A stretch of DNA of 64,000 nucleotides from assembly GCF_018139145.2 (NCBI RefSeq), contig NC_059472.1, positions 100,886,877-100,950,876 on the forward strand, in the 5' to 3' direction. The position numbers and the translations under genes were made by a program. Positions within the stretch are counted from its first letter, which is position 1. Each line of letters opens with the position of its first letter. Source of the stretch: Gymnogyps californianus. Its lineage: Eukaryota; Chordata; Aves; Accipitriformes; Cathartidae. The notes beneath the pieces were generated by a model. That model had not been told where the DNA came from, made no database searches, and saw only the letters and a program-made list of their open reading frames with translations. Below, in pieces: positions 24,654 through 37,400 of this stretch.

Positions 24654-25876
24654 GTCATCCAGAGTGCAAAGACGGTCAGGTCTTGACACTGTGGCTTGGC
24701 TTGGTGCTGGCTGACCCTGGTTACTGAACTGTTTCGGTGTGGTAAGCCAGCAGGAATCTGACCCAGCAGAGAGAGACCTGGTGGTTTTCTGGTAGGCAAG
24801 CATGCGGAAATGTCTTGACAGTGAGTGTCGAAGGTGGTGCAAAGATGAAGGTGGGACAGCTCTACCAGCAGGGAGGAGGGAGCTGGCTTGTCACCTGGCG
24901 GCTAAGTCGCCTGAAGGGGGACAAGGAACTGCAACCTTGCAGGGGCAGCTGCTGTGTGGTTTTCCACACCCAGCTTCGATATGTACTGCTGGTGATCTGA
25001 ACTTCATGCTGTCTGTTGAGAAACCTGTTTATCAGCCTGGGGTATCAGCTCTGAAAGATCGAATGCTTAAATGAAAATATAAGATGTCTACGCATTATCA
25101 TGACAGAGGAAGTCTTATCTTGCACTACAGGCAAATATTACTGCAACATAGAACTACATTTTAGGAAATCTGAAGAGAAGATAGAGTGACAAGCTTATTA
25201 TAACTGACATGGGTATGTAGTTTTACACTTTTGATTACATAGATTTTGTTAAAGTCGACCAATATCAGCTAAGTTTGTTTACCAGTGTGACGTGTCCTTT
25301 CCTTCTCTTTAAGTCTTGCATGTGGAGAATGGCAGCACTGAACATGAAACCTTTATTTCCAGGCACTTCTAAATAAGGACAGCGAAGAAAGTTAAGGCAA
25401 ATCAAGTTAGGGATGTGAATCCAACTTCCATAAATTACAGTGCATTAGAAGGCTTCTGTGTGGTTTAGTTCCTTCAGGTGTAGTGCAGCTGTAGACTTGC
25501 TGAAGGACTGAGCTCACTTCTTGTTATTGATTGCTCTTAAATTTAATGAACTTTAGAAAAACCCCAAGAGTGAGATAAAAGAGAAATGTGTGTCTATTCT
25601 AATTAAACACGTAAGGGAAGAGGAGAATGTCTTACCAAATTACTTACCTAGGTATAGTTTGAAAGTATACAACATTGCTGAAGTAAGGTTTCCTGCTGCA
25701 GTTGATGAAACTCCTAACAACAACGGTACTTGCCTAAAAAGTGTCTTGGGAGCTGTATTCAATGTGAAGAGCATGGACAAATCAGGGAAGATACTTCTGA
25801 AGTGCTTCCAAAGTAAGTAAACATATATTTTTAAATATTTTATTAATGTTTTACTAATATTTGTTAATATATTATC
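24654..25876. other. Unique non-coding DNA, nothing recognised
   Basis: No exon or repeat family recognised up to the CR1 insertion. An AT-rich patch (about 25,825-25,875) lies just before it and may have favoured the insertion. Confidence 0.5.
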
Positions 25877-26243
25877 CTTGAGAAGAGAAGGCTTAGCGGG
25901 GATCTTATCCATGTGTATAAATACCTGATAGGAGGGAGCAAAGAAGCCGGAGCCAGGCTCTTCTCACTGGTATCCAGGGAGGGGATAAGAGGCAATGGGC
26001 ACAACCTGACACAAAGGAAATCCCATTTAAACAGAAGAAGAAACTTTTTTCCCATAAGGTTGGTCAAACACTGGAACAGGTTGCCCAGAGAGGTTGTGGA
26101 GTCTATGTTTTTGGAGATAATTCAAAACGCAACTGGACATGGCCCTGAGCAACCTGCTGCCTTGCGGACCCTGCTTTGAGCAGAGAGTTGGACCTGACGA
26201 TCTCCAGAGGTCCCTTCCCACCTTAGCCTTCTGTAATTCTGTG
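25877..26243 (+). mobile_element. CR1 LINE, 5'-truncated 3' end
   Basis: This is a truncated copy of Chicken Repeat 1, the dominant avian non-LTR retrotransposon. The conceptual plus-strand product has the CR1 ORF2 C-terminal signature: EKRRLSGDLI, then VYKYLIGG, GARLFSL, an H..RLPREVVES block and a stop after about 26,179. The short 3' UTR contains the family's GATCTCCAGAGGTCCCTTCC segment and ends in the CR1-type terminal microsatellite (TTCTGTAATTCTGTG). Full CR1 elements run about 4.5 kb, so only the last 8% or so is present, typical of aborted reverse transcription. The frame is intact over at least 88 codons, which suggests a moderately young copy. No target-site duplication is seen, as usual for CR1. 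The fragment cannot move by itself. Confidence 0.96.
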
Positions 26244-28899
26244 TAGACAAGACGTTGTTAGCAATCTGCTAGTGAAGAGATATGAGCAAAATTTCAATCT
26301 CTAAAATTTCCTCTGACATCATTTTATTTACAGAACTGAATACGTTAAGATGGGGTTTTAATTATTGAATTATCCTTTCTGTAATACAGTGAAAAGGGAT
26401 GATTCAAATGTAAGTGGTCCTTTTGAACAGCAATGGGAAATTAAAATGTTATGCCAGCAATTCCTTTGTAGAATTCAGGTTTGGTTGTCAATGATCTGGA
26501 CATTGATTCTGTCTTTGGTCTGCAAGAAACATTCTCTCCAGATCTTCACTGATTTTTCATTTTGGATGATTTATGACATATTCCATTTGACAATACTTAG
26601 TCTCATCTTCTTTTTTTCCCCTTGCTAGTTCCAGTGTACTGTAATATGTTAAAATTAGAATACAACCATAAATGACTTCAGCATTTTCAGTAGTCTTAGC
26701 ATTTTGCCCAAACTGGCTTGTTTGACATCTCTGTTCAAATGTTCTGAATTTGCTGTCTTGCTGAATAATCCAGATGTTCAAACACCAGTTTAAGAAGGGC
26801 TGCATCCACTTAATGGGAGCATGCAAAGATCCAGAACACTGGAAAGCAGCGGAACTTCTCCTAATTTTGTCTAGTGTCTATATTTATCGCTGTTCATTCG
26901 TCTATGTGCCTTCCCCCCACCCCAGCTGCCACCACGCAGATGGCATTCCCAGCAAAGTAAACAGTTCGGATTCAGTACACTATTTGTTGTCTGGAAATGT
27001 GAGCAGATGACAGGAAGAGGGGAGGAAGAGGAGGGCTAGCTCCACATTTTTCAGGTCAAGTTTTGCCCTGAATTCTACTCAGTCACCGCAGAGAGGTCCT
27101 GAGGATTACCAGGGGGGAAGGAAGCAAGAAAGAGTTTGACACTGTGCATATAGTGACCTTTGATATGTTCTGAGGCTTGCTGGATTTAAGTTTCCATACT
27201 ATGCAGATATTTACTTCTAACTCTATAACAGCTTTTATTTATTAAAGGGCTGAAAAAAATGGTTTTGTTTGCCGTAGAAACCAAGTGAAAACAAAGAGGA
27301 AGAAGAAGGCATCCCTGCAAAGTTGTTACTATTAAACCCAGACACAAAATGGAGCATTTGCAGTGTCTATGAACAGATGTCTAACGACAAGCAAACAAAA
27401 CAATTATTCTTAAGTAATGATTTATTTCTGTTTTATTTTTTAAATGCCTTTTATTCAGCCCTTTCATATTAGTCATTTCTATATGCTTTTAGTGTTGTAT
27501 GCTGGCCTGAGTGTTACTGAGAAAAATATGATGGTCTGGGGTTTGATACAAGAAAAGAGGAAAGGAGAGACATGATAACTTTTTAGACTAAAGGATAATG
27601 TAGCCACACGTGTCCAGCATTTGCCTTCAGGAATTCAACTTTCAGATTCCATTAACTGTGCTAAACTTTCATTCTGGGGGCTGAAATCTCCAAAACTATT
27701 GTGTGCCTCATACTGAAAATTTTCAGATAAAATAATTTTGTTGAACAAGGCAAAGGGAAAAGGTTGCTGGTTTTGGCATCTTAAAAATATTTTTGCAACT
27801 GTTTTGCTGAGGAGCTGTAGTACCTCCGTGTGTTGCAACAAGGACTTGATATTTGGCGCATCTGACAGCAGGAGGTTTTTTGGCTGCCTTGTGAAAATTC
27901 ATTCAAAATGCCACGCAGAGTACAGGCTTCCGAAAACCTCCCGCTCATAAACACACAGAAGAGTTCTTGCTGCCTAGCTGCGGCGGGGTCACTGAGGCAC
28001 CCAGTCTGAGAGCAGAGACAGATGTCCTTTTCAGCGACTCGAGCTAGAGCACTTTAAGCAGGTATTGGCCCATCTGCTTGGTACCGCTCCCATATCTCAG
28101 ATGTCGTGGCTGATTATCTGAACGCTCAAGCTCTGTTTCAGTGAAAATTCGAGGAAGTGGTGCCATTCACTGACAATGCCATCTTAACAGCCCCCAGCTG
28201 CTCATTCCCAGCCTATGCCCTCCTTCAGTTGTTCTTGTAAAATTGTTTATGGGGCCTTGCAACAACCTGGATCCAAACCCTGCCCCTCCACACCCGCAAA
28301 AAAGCTCTGATTATTTTTAACCTGAACCAACTCTCACAACCAGTTCAATGCAGGGATGACTGCGGCTAGATTTGCTAGAGGACAACTAACTGTCTGAACC
28401 CTGCAATCAGGGAGATGGTCTTTTCCAGGCACTGACTTTTCCTCTTGCGTTTTATGTGCAGGTGTCATAAGGACACCCAGCTGAGTTTGTACACGCTCTG
28501 CAGTCAGGCGAGCAACGGGAGCAGCTGAGGGCTGGCATCCCCCCCTGCAGAAGGCAGGCAGCTGCGGCTGGTAATCCCCTGAACTGCCACTGTAGGGTTT
28601 GATAAAGCTGCTCTGGCAGAGCACTTCACGCTCTATGTTTGCTTTCCTACCACCTTAAAAGGTAACTAAGTCTTAATAAGGCTTACGTATAAACTCAAAA
28701 TCTCTGCTGGTGCCATGAGCACTTCATTATGCCCAAGAAATGTAGTAACATTTCTGTTTTGTACCACAAGCACAGTTCTTTACTGAGCAGGAGGGAAATT
28801 TTCTCAAACTGGTTGGGTAAAATCCCCTGAATTAGAACCAGAAAACACAGGACTATGGGACTACATAAGCAATCAGCTTTCTAATGATAGTCCATAGAT
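26244..28899. other. Unique non-coding DNA, nothing recognised
   Basis: No exon, RNA gene or repeat family recognised. Confidence 0.5.
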
Positions 28900-29035
28900 C
28901 TCCCATTGCCACCTGGACAAGTCACTTACAAACACACGTCTGTGTTTGTAACTAAAAATTAGTTGAACTTGAAAAAGATGGGTGTTTTGAAAGCACTGTA
29001 AAGGTACTTCACAGTCTTTGTGCACTATAAAGAGT
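28900..29035 (+). repeat. Possible ancient MIR/CORE-type SINE relic
   Basis: The words CACCTGGACAAGTCACTTAC (about 28,911-28,930) and, 70 bases on, TTTTGAAAGCACTGTAAAGGTAC followed by GCACTATAAA occur in the order and rough spacing of the MIR-type SINE body and tail. Divergence is large, and an 11-bp hairpin (28,926-28,951) sits where the central part should be. A profile search would be needed to support the call. Confidence 0.25.
28926..28951. repeat. Perfect 11-bp hairpin, 4-base loop
   Basis: TTACAAACACA-CGTC-TGTGTTTGTAA: perfectly complementary 11-base arms. Too short for a typical microRNA precursor. Confidence 0.8.
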
Positions 29036-29104
29036 TTCTATGTGGGAACAAGTTTGGAGCACTGGTGCTGGTGTTGCTTTGCACATGTAGTCCACGGATC
29101 CTGG

Positions 29105-29164
29105 AGGTCTGTGAGTTTTTTATAAGAGGTCTGTGAGTTTTTTGTAAGAGTTCTGTGAAAATTT
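29105..29164 (+). repeat. 22-bp tandem repeat, about 2.6 copies
   Basis: The unit AGGTCTGTGAGTTTTTTATAAG (29,105-29,126) is followed directly by a copy differing at one base (29,127-29,148) and by a partial third copy (from 29,149, AGTTCTGTGA). This is a small local minisatellite, probably from slippage. Confidence 0.85.
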
Positions 29165-32100
29165 ACCTATGAAGAGTCAGGGAGCTTTGATTTGCTACAT
29201 AAAGTTCTGCACTTCCACTGGGAAGAAAAAGAAAACTAGGAGCCTGCAGACTGATGTAGACTGGAAGACACTGATTTGGGGAAGTATACATTTGTGCTAT
29301 AAATGACTGCATGCTAATTTCCCATGCAGGCAAGCATGTGTGTTTGTCCATGATGGTTTTACTCATCTCCTGGGTTCTCAAATTGGTTTCCCTGTGACCC
29401 GAATTCTTGGGATGCCAATAAAACAAAATTCTAGCTGAATTTAGGTACTACATGACAAAGCTTGTAAGGAGTGGTGGAGCAATCTGTAGATTAGGTGAAT
29501 ATATGGGGTTTAAATAGATATATAAAGTGAAAAAAAATTGAACGATGATTAAAAAAAAAAGCAAGCTCTGTTTCTTTCTCCTGTCTAATTAAATTTTAAG
29601 ACCTCCCTTTTTAAACAGCATATGGGACACAGATTTCCTAGTCATCTGGGGATCAGTTAGATACGTGTCTGCGTGTTATTCAAGTTCCAGCTGATTAAGC
29701 CATTGCATATACCAGAAGTTTCCTGTGATATTTGTATGGACTACCATGGACAGCAAAGCTAGCTTGGAGCTTTTTGACAAGATGAGTTTCATCCAAAAAT
29801 GCCTCTCTTTGTCTAAGCCAAAACTTTGTAGGAAATAGGTCAAATCAGATTTCAAGGCCCTGAAAAATTAAATCTGATAAAACAGGATTTTGACACTTCA
29901 AATTAAAGATTTTGGTTTTCTGTAAAATGGCTTTTAGTTACAAAACATAAGCTAGTTCTAGTACAGTTGAAAGGTTTTAAAAATCACCTAAATAAAATAT
30001 TTCTATTGACATTTTTGACATTATTATTACTTTTAGTTCATAAACTTTGTCAAGGTTTTGAATTTTTTTGTCACAGTTCAAGAAAGAGAACTTTCCACAA
30101 GATGGGAAAGAGTCCAAATCCAGTCCTAGTTCAGTCCGTTATATTGTAGACATCTGAAAGCAAAACTCAGTAGATGAGAATGAAGGAGAACCACATAAGC
30201 GTCCCCAGAAAAAAACAAATGAGGTATTGTCATTCTACTTTCCCTTCGCATCTGCTCCCTAGCCTTTAATCATTCATTAGCAGCTATAGTTCTGGTACAA
30301 TTCTTATCAGGTATCTATTCCAACAAGTAAAGCATAATGGTGATGAATAATCGGGATCCATTATTTTAGCAACTGTTCCTGATTCTCTTTAATGACTAAA
30401 TGAATACAAAATGTTTTCTCTTCCTTCTAGCAGGGCTATTTAATTTAGATGTACTATAGATAAATGCTTACAGAAGTCATTCCTTAAAACTTATAACAAC
30501 AGGAAACATTTGCATGTTTACATATCTCTTTCATACAATACTGAAATACCTTTTGGGTTTTTTTCAAGGTTACACAGAAAGCAACCTAGTATGTTAACTA
30601 TGGTTCATTAGGGAATTGCATTACAATGGAAAAATTCTCTCTAGCTGTATGTCCTGAAAAAAAATACTGGTTAACTTCAAGTTATGACGTCTGCTAAATG
30701 ACTACAATTCTGTTTCAGTGGTTGAAAATGCAAAAAATATTTGCATTGTATTTCAAAGTAAAACTTTTCCTATAAATTATAAAGCTTAAATTATTTTATG
30801 TGGTTATTTGACCTAGAAATTAGAGTGAAGGAAAATTTAGGTGGACAACTGGAAGTGAGTTATTTAAGTCTCAGGGGTTTCACTGGGAAGAAATGTAGAA
30901 GCGGGATGTTTTTATTGAGTGTATGGGAAAAAGGGAACAGAAGGTTTCTGTCCTTCTTGGGAAAGAGCACTGTAAGAATTTTTGCTAGCGGAAGTTGAAA
31001 CAAACAGAAATATGGGGGTTGAGATTAACAAGATTACTGAATTTGGCCAAGAAATTCATACAGAAGTTGCAAATTCTTGGATAAACTGAGAATGACAATT
31101 AGAGGATGAATTTCTTAGGGGGCTCTCAAATTGCAACAGGCCTGAGGTCTGGTTACTGCGAAGCAAATGATGAATCTCATGAGAGCATCCTGTCACTAGA
31201 GCAGTTTGTCAGGTGGAAGAACCTCTGAAGGTACTTGAGAGGGAAAGTCACTGGACAGCAGCTCAGTCCTATCTTTGCTGTTGGCTGAGATAATTTTATG
31301 ACAGTCAATTTAGAAAACATGTGGGTTTAACTGTGAATAAATCTTCCAGCATTTCACTAAGGAGGGGGTTGACAACGGGGCTTTACAATGTTCATTCATA
31401 GGTGCTGGTAGTGGGAGAAACTCCTCCCTTCCTAGCTTAGGTTCAGAGAGACTTTGGGTTACTTCAGCCCCAAGACAGTGGGGGCTGAATAGCGTACTGC
31501 TATCCATGAAGATGAAAGCTGCAGATCCTACAGCTGCCTTGGCTTACTTTATTGCTTTATTGTGTAGGTCTTAGGAGGCCCCCTTTGAGCAAAGGGCTGC
31601 AGGAAAGGGAAACTGCAGGCTCTGTACCACTGCTTCTCTCTTGTCCTTCCCTTCTGCCAGGTGTACGAGAATCTCAGTAAACAGTCAGTTAACAGTCTCA
31701 CGTGCAATGAGCTCGTTGAAAACTGCGATTTCCTCAAGGCTGGATTTACGACTTTGCTGTGTCAGCCAACCTGGTACACGCTGGGCAGATCCTCAGCTGC
31801 TGTGACTTGTCGTAGTTCTGTGGAAGTCGGTGAACCTTGAGCAATTCGTACTATGTGAGGATTTCACTTATAGAACGAATATGAAAGAACATTTTATATT
31901 CAATCATTTTTCATGACAGAGGACTGACATGACCAAGACCATTTTTATATGGGTTATGTAGCTATGGGATTACTTCAGTTAGTTTAAAAAAAAAGATAGA
32001 CAATGATAAGTTTCTATGATTTTTGCACTTCTGTATATTAATATATTCTTCATTTTCTATGCATACTTACTCATCCACTTGCAGAGCTCTTTTTTTTTTA

Positions 32101-32477
32101 ATTGTGTTGATATAGATTTGATCTGAGAATTAAGCTTCTTTCAGTTTAAGGACACATTGCAATTTTCTTGTCATTTCACCTGCTGGGAGGAAGAGAGTAT
32201 TTTTTTCTTTTACAGGGATGAAGATTTATTTTCTGTCATCTCATGTGTGGTGCCACTTTTTACTTTAAGAGTTAAAGACTACATGCAAGTTTAATTCTGC
32301 TTTATCTTTTCTTTACATTACTTGCTGATCCTGCTCTCTTAGTTACTTCTTCCTAGTATTTTCAGTCTTAATTCTGTTTGGAGTCCTTTGTCTGACTCTT
32401 GTTGTTCAGGTTGACTCAAATGAATCCACAGAAGGCTCTCCACAAACTGTGGTAGCTACTTAAAAGCAGGATGTAAG
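29165..32477. other. Unique non-coding DNA, nothing recognised
   Basis: AT-rich, no recognised exons or repeat families. Short homopolymer A runs occur near 29,530-29,561. Confidence 0.55.
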
Positions 32478-33010
32478 AAGGGCTGTCCCAGCTCAGGCTA
32501 AAAAAGATCCGTTTAGCCGAGTATCCTGGGCCATCACATCCGAAAGTGATGAAAAGTGTTGAAAAGTGGAGGATGATTACTAAAGATTATTATAAAATGA
32601 CAAGCATGTAGTGATAGCTACCTGCCTTATATTCCCAGCTTCTAGTGATATAACTTCCAGAGGTAGAGTCTTTCTAGTTAATAGGTCCTGATGGATGAGT
32701 TTGTCCAAGAGATCTTTAACTCATGTCAAATTTTGTAAACCACAACATTTTGTGGCAAGCAAGTTAAAAGTTACCAACATGCTATATGAGGAAATACTTC
32801 TGGTTTTATTTGTTTCGAATCAACTAATGATTTGATACATCCTTGTTCACTGCCTTTCATGATACAAAAACTTCCATTCCCTATTTGACCTGTCTTTGCT
32901 ACTCATGATTTTAGAGAGCTCTCTTCTTTATCTTCCCTTTTCCATGCACACTAATCCTACTTTTTTTTGTTCTTTGAAATTGTTACTGCTTAGTTTCTCT
33001 ATTTCTTAGA
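32478..33010 (-). mobile_element. Ancient CR1-type LINE fragment, minus strand
   Basis: Heavily diverged. Read on the plus strand it still follows the antisense pattern of old amniote CR1-type LINEs in the right order: a GATCC..TTAGCC.AGTATCCTGG segment near 32,507, AACATTTTGTGGCAA (32,745-32,759; usual form AACATCCTGTGGCAATGAG), GAAATACTTCTGGTTTTATTTGTTT (32,790-32,814), and CATGATTTTAGAGAGCTC (32,905-32,922). The last two correspond to the family's KYFFT and KVYKIM-type protein segments in antisense. No open frame is preserved. Borders are approximate. It is far older than the CR1 at 25.9 kb and may predate birds. Confidence 0.55.
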
Positions 33011-33872
33011 AACCTACTGATATAAAATTTTCAGTGATCTCTTCAATTTATGCTATATAAAGAAGGCTTCCAACAAGGGAACCTCCTTGAGTTTATAGCA
33101 AACAGGGATGCAAAGAATTAATGCAGTTCACTGCCATGGCCTTCTCTCTCCTGTGTACTCCTTTTATATCTTAGCAATCTACTGCTCCTGCTAACTCTTT
33201 GACAGGTGTCCTGCTTGCTACAGAAAAGGATTAACTACAAGTTTTTGATGGTCGTCAATGTCTTTTTGGGCATATGATGTGTTTAAGTTTTATGTCCTAT
33301 TTTCACCCTCAACTTCTTGAGGGATGTAATCTTTTTTAATAAACTTCCTCTGTTTAACTATGGCAGCTTTTTCTAAAGTATTTACTCTGAGACTTCAAGC
33401 TGCTGGGAAGTATCTTCTTCCTCTTGGGGTTGTCACTTTTGACATGTCTTTTACAAGCTTCCACTTTCTTTTTCTTAAAGTTGATCACTACCATAGTGGA
33501 TTTCTTGTTTGGCTTTTTTTGTTGCTCATGTATGCATAATAAGTCTAATTTCATTACAGTTACTGTTAACGTAGCTGTTTGATACAGAAGGACTCAAGTG
33601 ACAGGTCAGATGTCTTTCCTGGCCTGTTTCAAAATACTATGGCTGTGGATGGTTTTTTTCCCAATTATTTTTCCTTTCATTTAAGATGATGTGATTGTCT
33701 AGATTTTTCAAGTTGTTCTGAACAAAGTTTAAAAATGGAAGATGTTACTTTTTCTCTTAATGTGTTACCTTTTTTTATTGGTATAATTGTTACGATTTAC
33801 AATATTTGTCTTTTCTAAGATAAGAGGAAGGTGTTTAAGTGCTTCCACACAACTAGCAGCTGGCGAGTGTCA
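33011..33872. other. Non-coding DNA before the first solo LTR
   Basis: AT-rich. Further remnants of the ancient LINE could extend into it but are not recognisable by eye. No exon seen. Confidence 0.5.
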
Positions 33873-33877
33873 GTAAC
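33873..33877 (+). repeat. Target-site duplication, left copy (GTAAC)
   Basis: GTAAC immediately left of the LTR start; repeated immediately right of its end at 34,478-34,482. Five bases is the duplication length expected for ERVL-class integration. Confidence 0.9.
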
Positions 33878-34477
33878 TGTCCTGGTTTTGGCTGGGATAG
33901 AGTTAATTTTCTTCTAAGTAGCTGGTACAGTGCTGTGTTTTGGATTTAGTGTGAGAAGACTGTTGATAACACTGATGTTTTAGTTGTTGCTAAGTAGCGC
34001 TTATCCTAAGTTAAGGACTTTTCAGTTTCCCATGCTCTGCCAGCAAGCGGGTATGCAAGAAGCTGGGAGGGAGCATAGCTGGGGCAGCTGACCCAAACTA
34101 GCCAAAGGGATATTCCATACCATAGAATGTCATGCTCAGTATATAAACTGGGGGGAGTTGGCCAGGAGGGGCAGATCGCTGCTCGGGCATCGGTCAGCAG
34201 GTGGTGAGCAACTGCGTTGTGCATCACTTATCTTTTCTTGGGTCTAATTTCTCTCTTTTTGTTATATTCCTTTTCATTACAATTATTATTATTGTTATTA
34301 TATTTTATTATTGTTGTTGTTATTATATTTTATTTTACTTTAGTTATTAAACTGTTCTTATCTCAACCCATGAGTTTTACTTTTTTTCCGATTCTCCTCC
34401 CCATCTCACTGGGAGGGGGGAGAAGTGAGCAAGCGGCTGCATGGTGCTTAGCTGCTGGCTGGGGTTAAATCATGACA
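33878..34477 (+). mobile_element. Solo LTR of an avian ERVL-like endogenous retrovirus
   Basis: A complete 600-base LTR starting TGTCCTGG and ending CATGACA, with the TG...CA borders of retroviral LTRs and a perfect 5-base target-site duplication. It belongs to a family abundant in bird genomes, recognisable by GGTTTTGGCTGGGATAGAG at its start and the GGATATTCCATACCAT block. Promoter signals are readable: TATATAA at 34,140-34,146 and ATTAAA poly(A) signal at 34,346-34,351, followed by TCTCAACCCATGAG. An AT-rich ATT/GTT microsatellite (about 34,276-34,348) lies just before the poly(A) signal and is absent from the second copy at 43.25 kb. No primer-binding site or gag/pol follows, so the provirus recombined down to one LTR. 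Confidence 0.93.
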
Positions 34478-34482
34478 GTAAC
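34478..34482 (+). repeat. Target-site duplication, right copy (GTAAC)
   Basis: Matches 33,873-33,877 exactly and fixes the right border of the solo LTR. Confidence 0.9.
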
Positions 34483-37400
34483 TTAACCCACAGGGCAGAG
34501 ACTAGTGCATCACCTGGCAAAGCCCCAGCCGCTGCCATGTTGCGTGCTGCGCGGGATGACGTTGCATGGGGTGCTCAGCCACCTGCTGCAGTATTTTGGA
34601 GCAGGAGTGTAGCAACACCGGCCTTCCAGAGAGGCTGGGGTTTACAGTTTCCCTCTGACCAAGCTCTCTGGGACAAGAACCATCCAGAACTCCTTTGTGA
34701 AACTGCAGTACACGTTAATAATGACCTAGAGACATACGAGAACTGGGCAGGCTGTTGCATGAGGCATGCTAACTGCAAAAAGCCAAATTCAGGAAAGTAA
34801 CTTGTGAAAGTGCTACCAAAATGTATTTGTCATTTTAAAATATATTTCCTAGTGCTTTTACACTTGATTAATGGATTTACCTTACCTGAAACGTACCCTG
34901 AAAAGCTCTGGCAGTTCAGCAGGCAAGAAAACTTCAGCCAAAAGATAGGTACTTCTAGCTGTATCTGTGGCGATGAGAGCTAACCTGAAGGAGAGGAAAA
35001 GGCAGTGAATTATTATATGCTTCTGGAGGAAATTAAAACTTGAAAAAATACTTTTTTTTTCTAAATTCACATATTGGAGATGCCAGGTGAAATGTATTTA
35101 AAAGCAAACTTGCATCTCTGGTATAATTACGATATCATTAGTGTGCTTGTTGGGCTGGGCCCTGCTAACAAAATGCACCATCTATTTCGTTACCAGCTTT
35201 TACATCAAGCTGTTACGACAGCAGGAAGTAGGCAAAACACAGGGACTATCCCCATTTTCCTTGGAATGTGCCCTACACTATCAAGTACAAGTAGAGGGCT
35301 ATAAAGGAGCCATTACGGTGTTACTGAATTGCCTAAGACAGCTTTAATAGATTCTGTTCTGTTTTGGGGCAGTGCAAGGTTATACTGTCCCCCTTATGAA
35401 ACATACTGGGAAGGTCACAAGCAGCATCAACCTCAGAACATTTAAGACAGTAGTATAATTACAGTAATGCACAAATGAATGAAATTCTTGTTTTAAAAGA
35501 GTTCCTTGTCTTCCCCCGTGCTCCATTTTAGTGAAAGAGGCTCTATGTCTAGACAAGCAAAGACTTGAAACCTAGCTTTATCATGATCAATTTGCTTGTG
35601 TTGCCCCTTGAGGACTTTAAGAAATCCTTGAAACCTTGAAGGGATCCAAACAAACTGTTGCAGAATCAAGGGTTTTTTTGTTTTGTTTTTTTTTTCTTGT
35701 AAGTCTTTAGTGCTGAGCTGTCCCGGAACATATGCAGAAATAATCCTGTGCCAAGGTGTGGGATCCAGTACGCCTGTAACCACTCAGGTTTCAGGTTACC
35801 TGGAAATTGAGACAGACATTCTTAAATGTTCTTTAAACATGATGAGAACACCCTTTCTGTTTCAGCAGAAATTAAAGCTTGCAGTCAAAGATCGAGCTGG
35901 AGAGAGAACATTCCCTGTACACGTTTTGAATCGGATATTCTCAGTGCGGGAAGTGTATCTGGCTAAGCCTAGAGCTTTAGGTGACCGCTTTTTGTCTCTT
36001 AGAAATGCCAGAGTTCCTGTCTCCTGCCGGAGGCCATCTCTCCTCGTTTGCTAAGGACTGGACCTAAGTTACCATTTGCTGATCCTTGTCCAGTCTGCCT
36101 CGTGAGATGAGGACCAAAGACACGTGAGTGAGAGCCCAGTCTTTTGAGGTATTTTGCGTCTTTAGCTCCCAGTGACATCAGACTAAAATGCACCTATATA
36201 TCTGCTTCTTTATATATATAATGTCTTCTTTAGGACTTTCAAAGCAGTTCTTCAGCAGCACAGTCCAGAGCAGCTGCAATAGTTCATAGTCAGTAAGTGA
36301 CTTAAGTTGTATTTAATAGTCTAAAACAGCTTTATTGCAACATTGCAGTGATACCATCCAAACTGAGGTCTTTATAAAGTGCAGTATTGTTTGCCAGACT
36401 GGTGTTAACATGCATGATTTAAATGATGACACAGGCAAAACTTCTGCTCTGAAATGGAGAAATTAAAGATACCAAAATATTATCTTTCCTCTTGCCAATG
36501 AGAACAGCTGGCAGGATGGGTTTACTGAACAAAAACTTTGGCCAGCAGACATAGGTTATCATTTTCACAGGCTTTCCCTCTGAAATACAGGATTAACAAA
36601 ACATGCAATTTTTTTATTTCAAAATTGGATGGTTTGTGTCTTTCATCTGGTCAAATTTAGCGTAAAAGTGAAAATAATATCAAAGTTACAGGCACCATAG
36701 AGAGACTGTTAATGTGGTAACAAAGGGCATTTGGCCAGTTAAAATAATAAAAGACTATACAGCTTTCCCAGTGATGGCTGAAGCCCAATTAGTACTTTCC
36801 AAGTAGAGCCACAATATTCCTTTCCAGATTATGCGGTTTGGCACGATTCAGAATGAGTAAACTTACTTTCCTACAAGGGAAAAATATAATTAACAGAAAA
36901 AACAAGGTCATGCGGTATTATGCTTTAAGTAAGCAATAATACACCATGGGGTGTACATTAAACAGTCAATATTCGTACACCTTGGACAGGCTGAGGCAGA
37001 GGCAAAGCAATGGCTCAGCATACAAAAAGATACATATATTATCTTAATAAACCTATATGCAAGAGTAAAATGCAAATGGATATTTTATTTCCTTACTAGA
37101 TGATTTTAAGGGAATATATATTCAACGTTCATGTGTATAGCACTCACACATATTACTTAAAAAGTACCCTTTCTGTTAACATTTTATACTTTTAAGTACT
37201 AAGTGGATTTGCTATTTTCTTTTTGTTTGAGCACCTGGTTTTTTGTGCTGCTACTAAAGGCATTATGGTTTGCAAGATTCTTTTTTTTCTTAATTAGACT
37301 GATTAAATTTGTTAAAAGGACTTTCAACCTGGATACTCACACTGAAAGCCTCTAAGAGTTTATTCTTATGTATAGTAATCCACTTTCCAGGGCTCTGGAA

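Noticed and set aside
24640..24665. hAT/Charlie-type terminal repeat (CAGGGGTGTC)
   Set aside because: The match is explained by the 22-bp palindrome; no partner terminal repeat or 8-base duplication was found.
28926..28951. MicroRNA precursor
   Set aside because: The stem is only 11 bp and the flanks do not extend it; real precursors need about 22 or more paired bases.
35683..36054. 123-codon open frame
   Set aside because: No domain; the N-terminal phenylalanines come from a T-rich run; no splice or conservation evidence visible.
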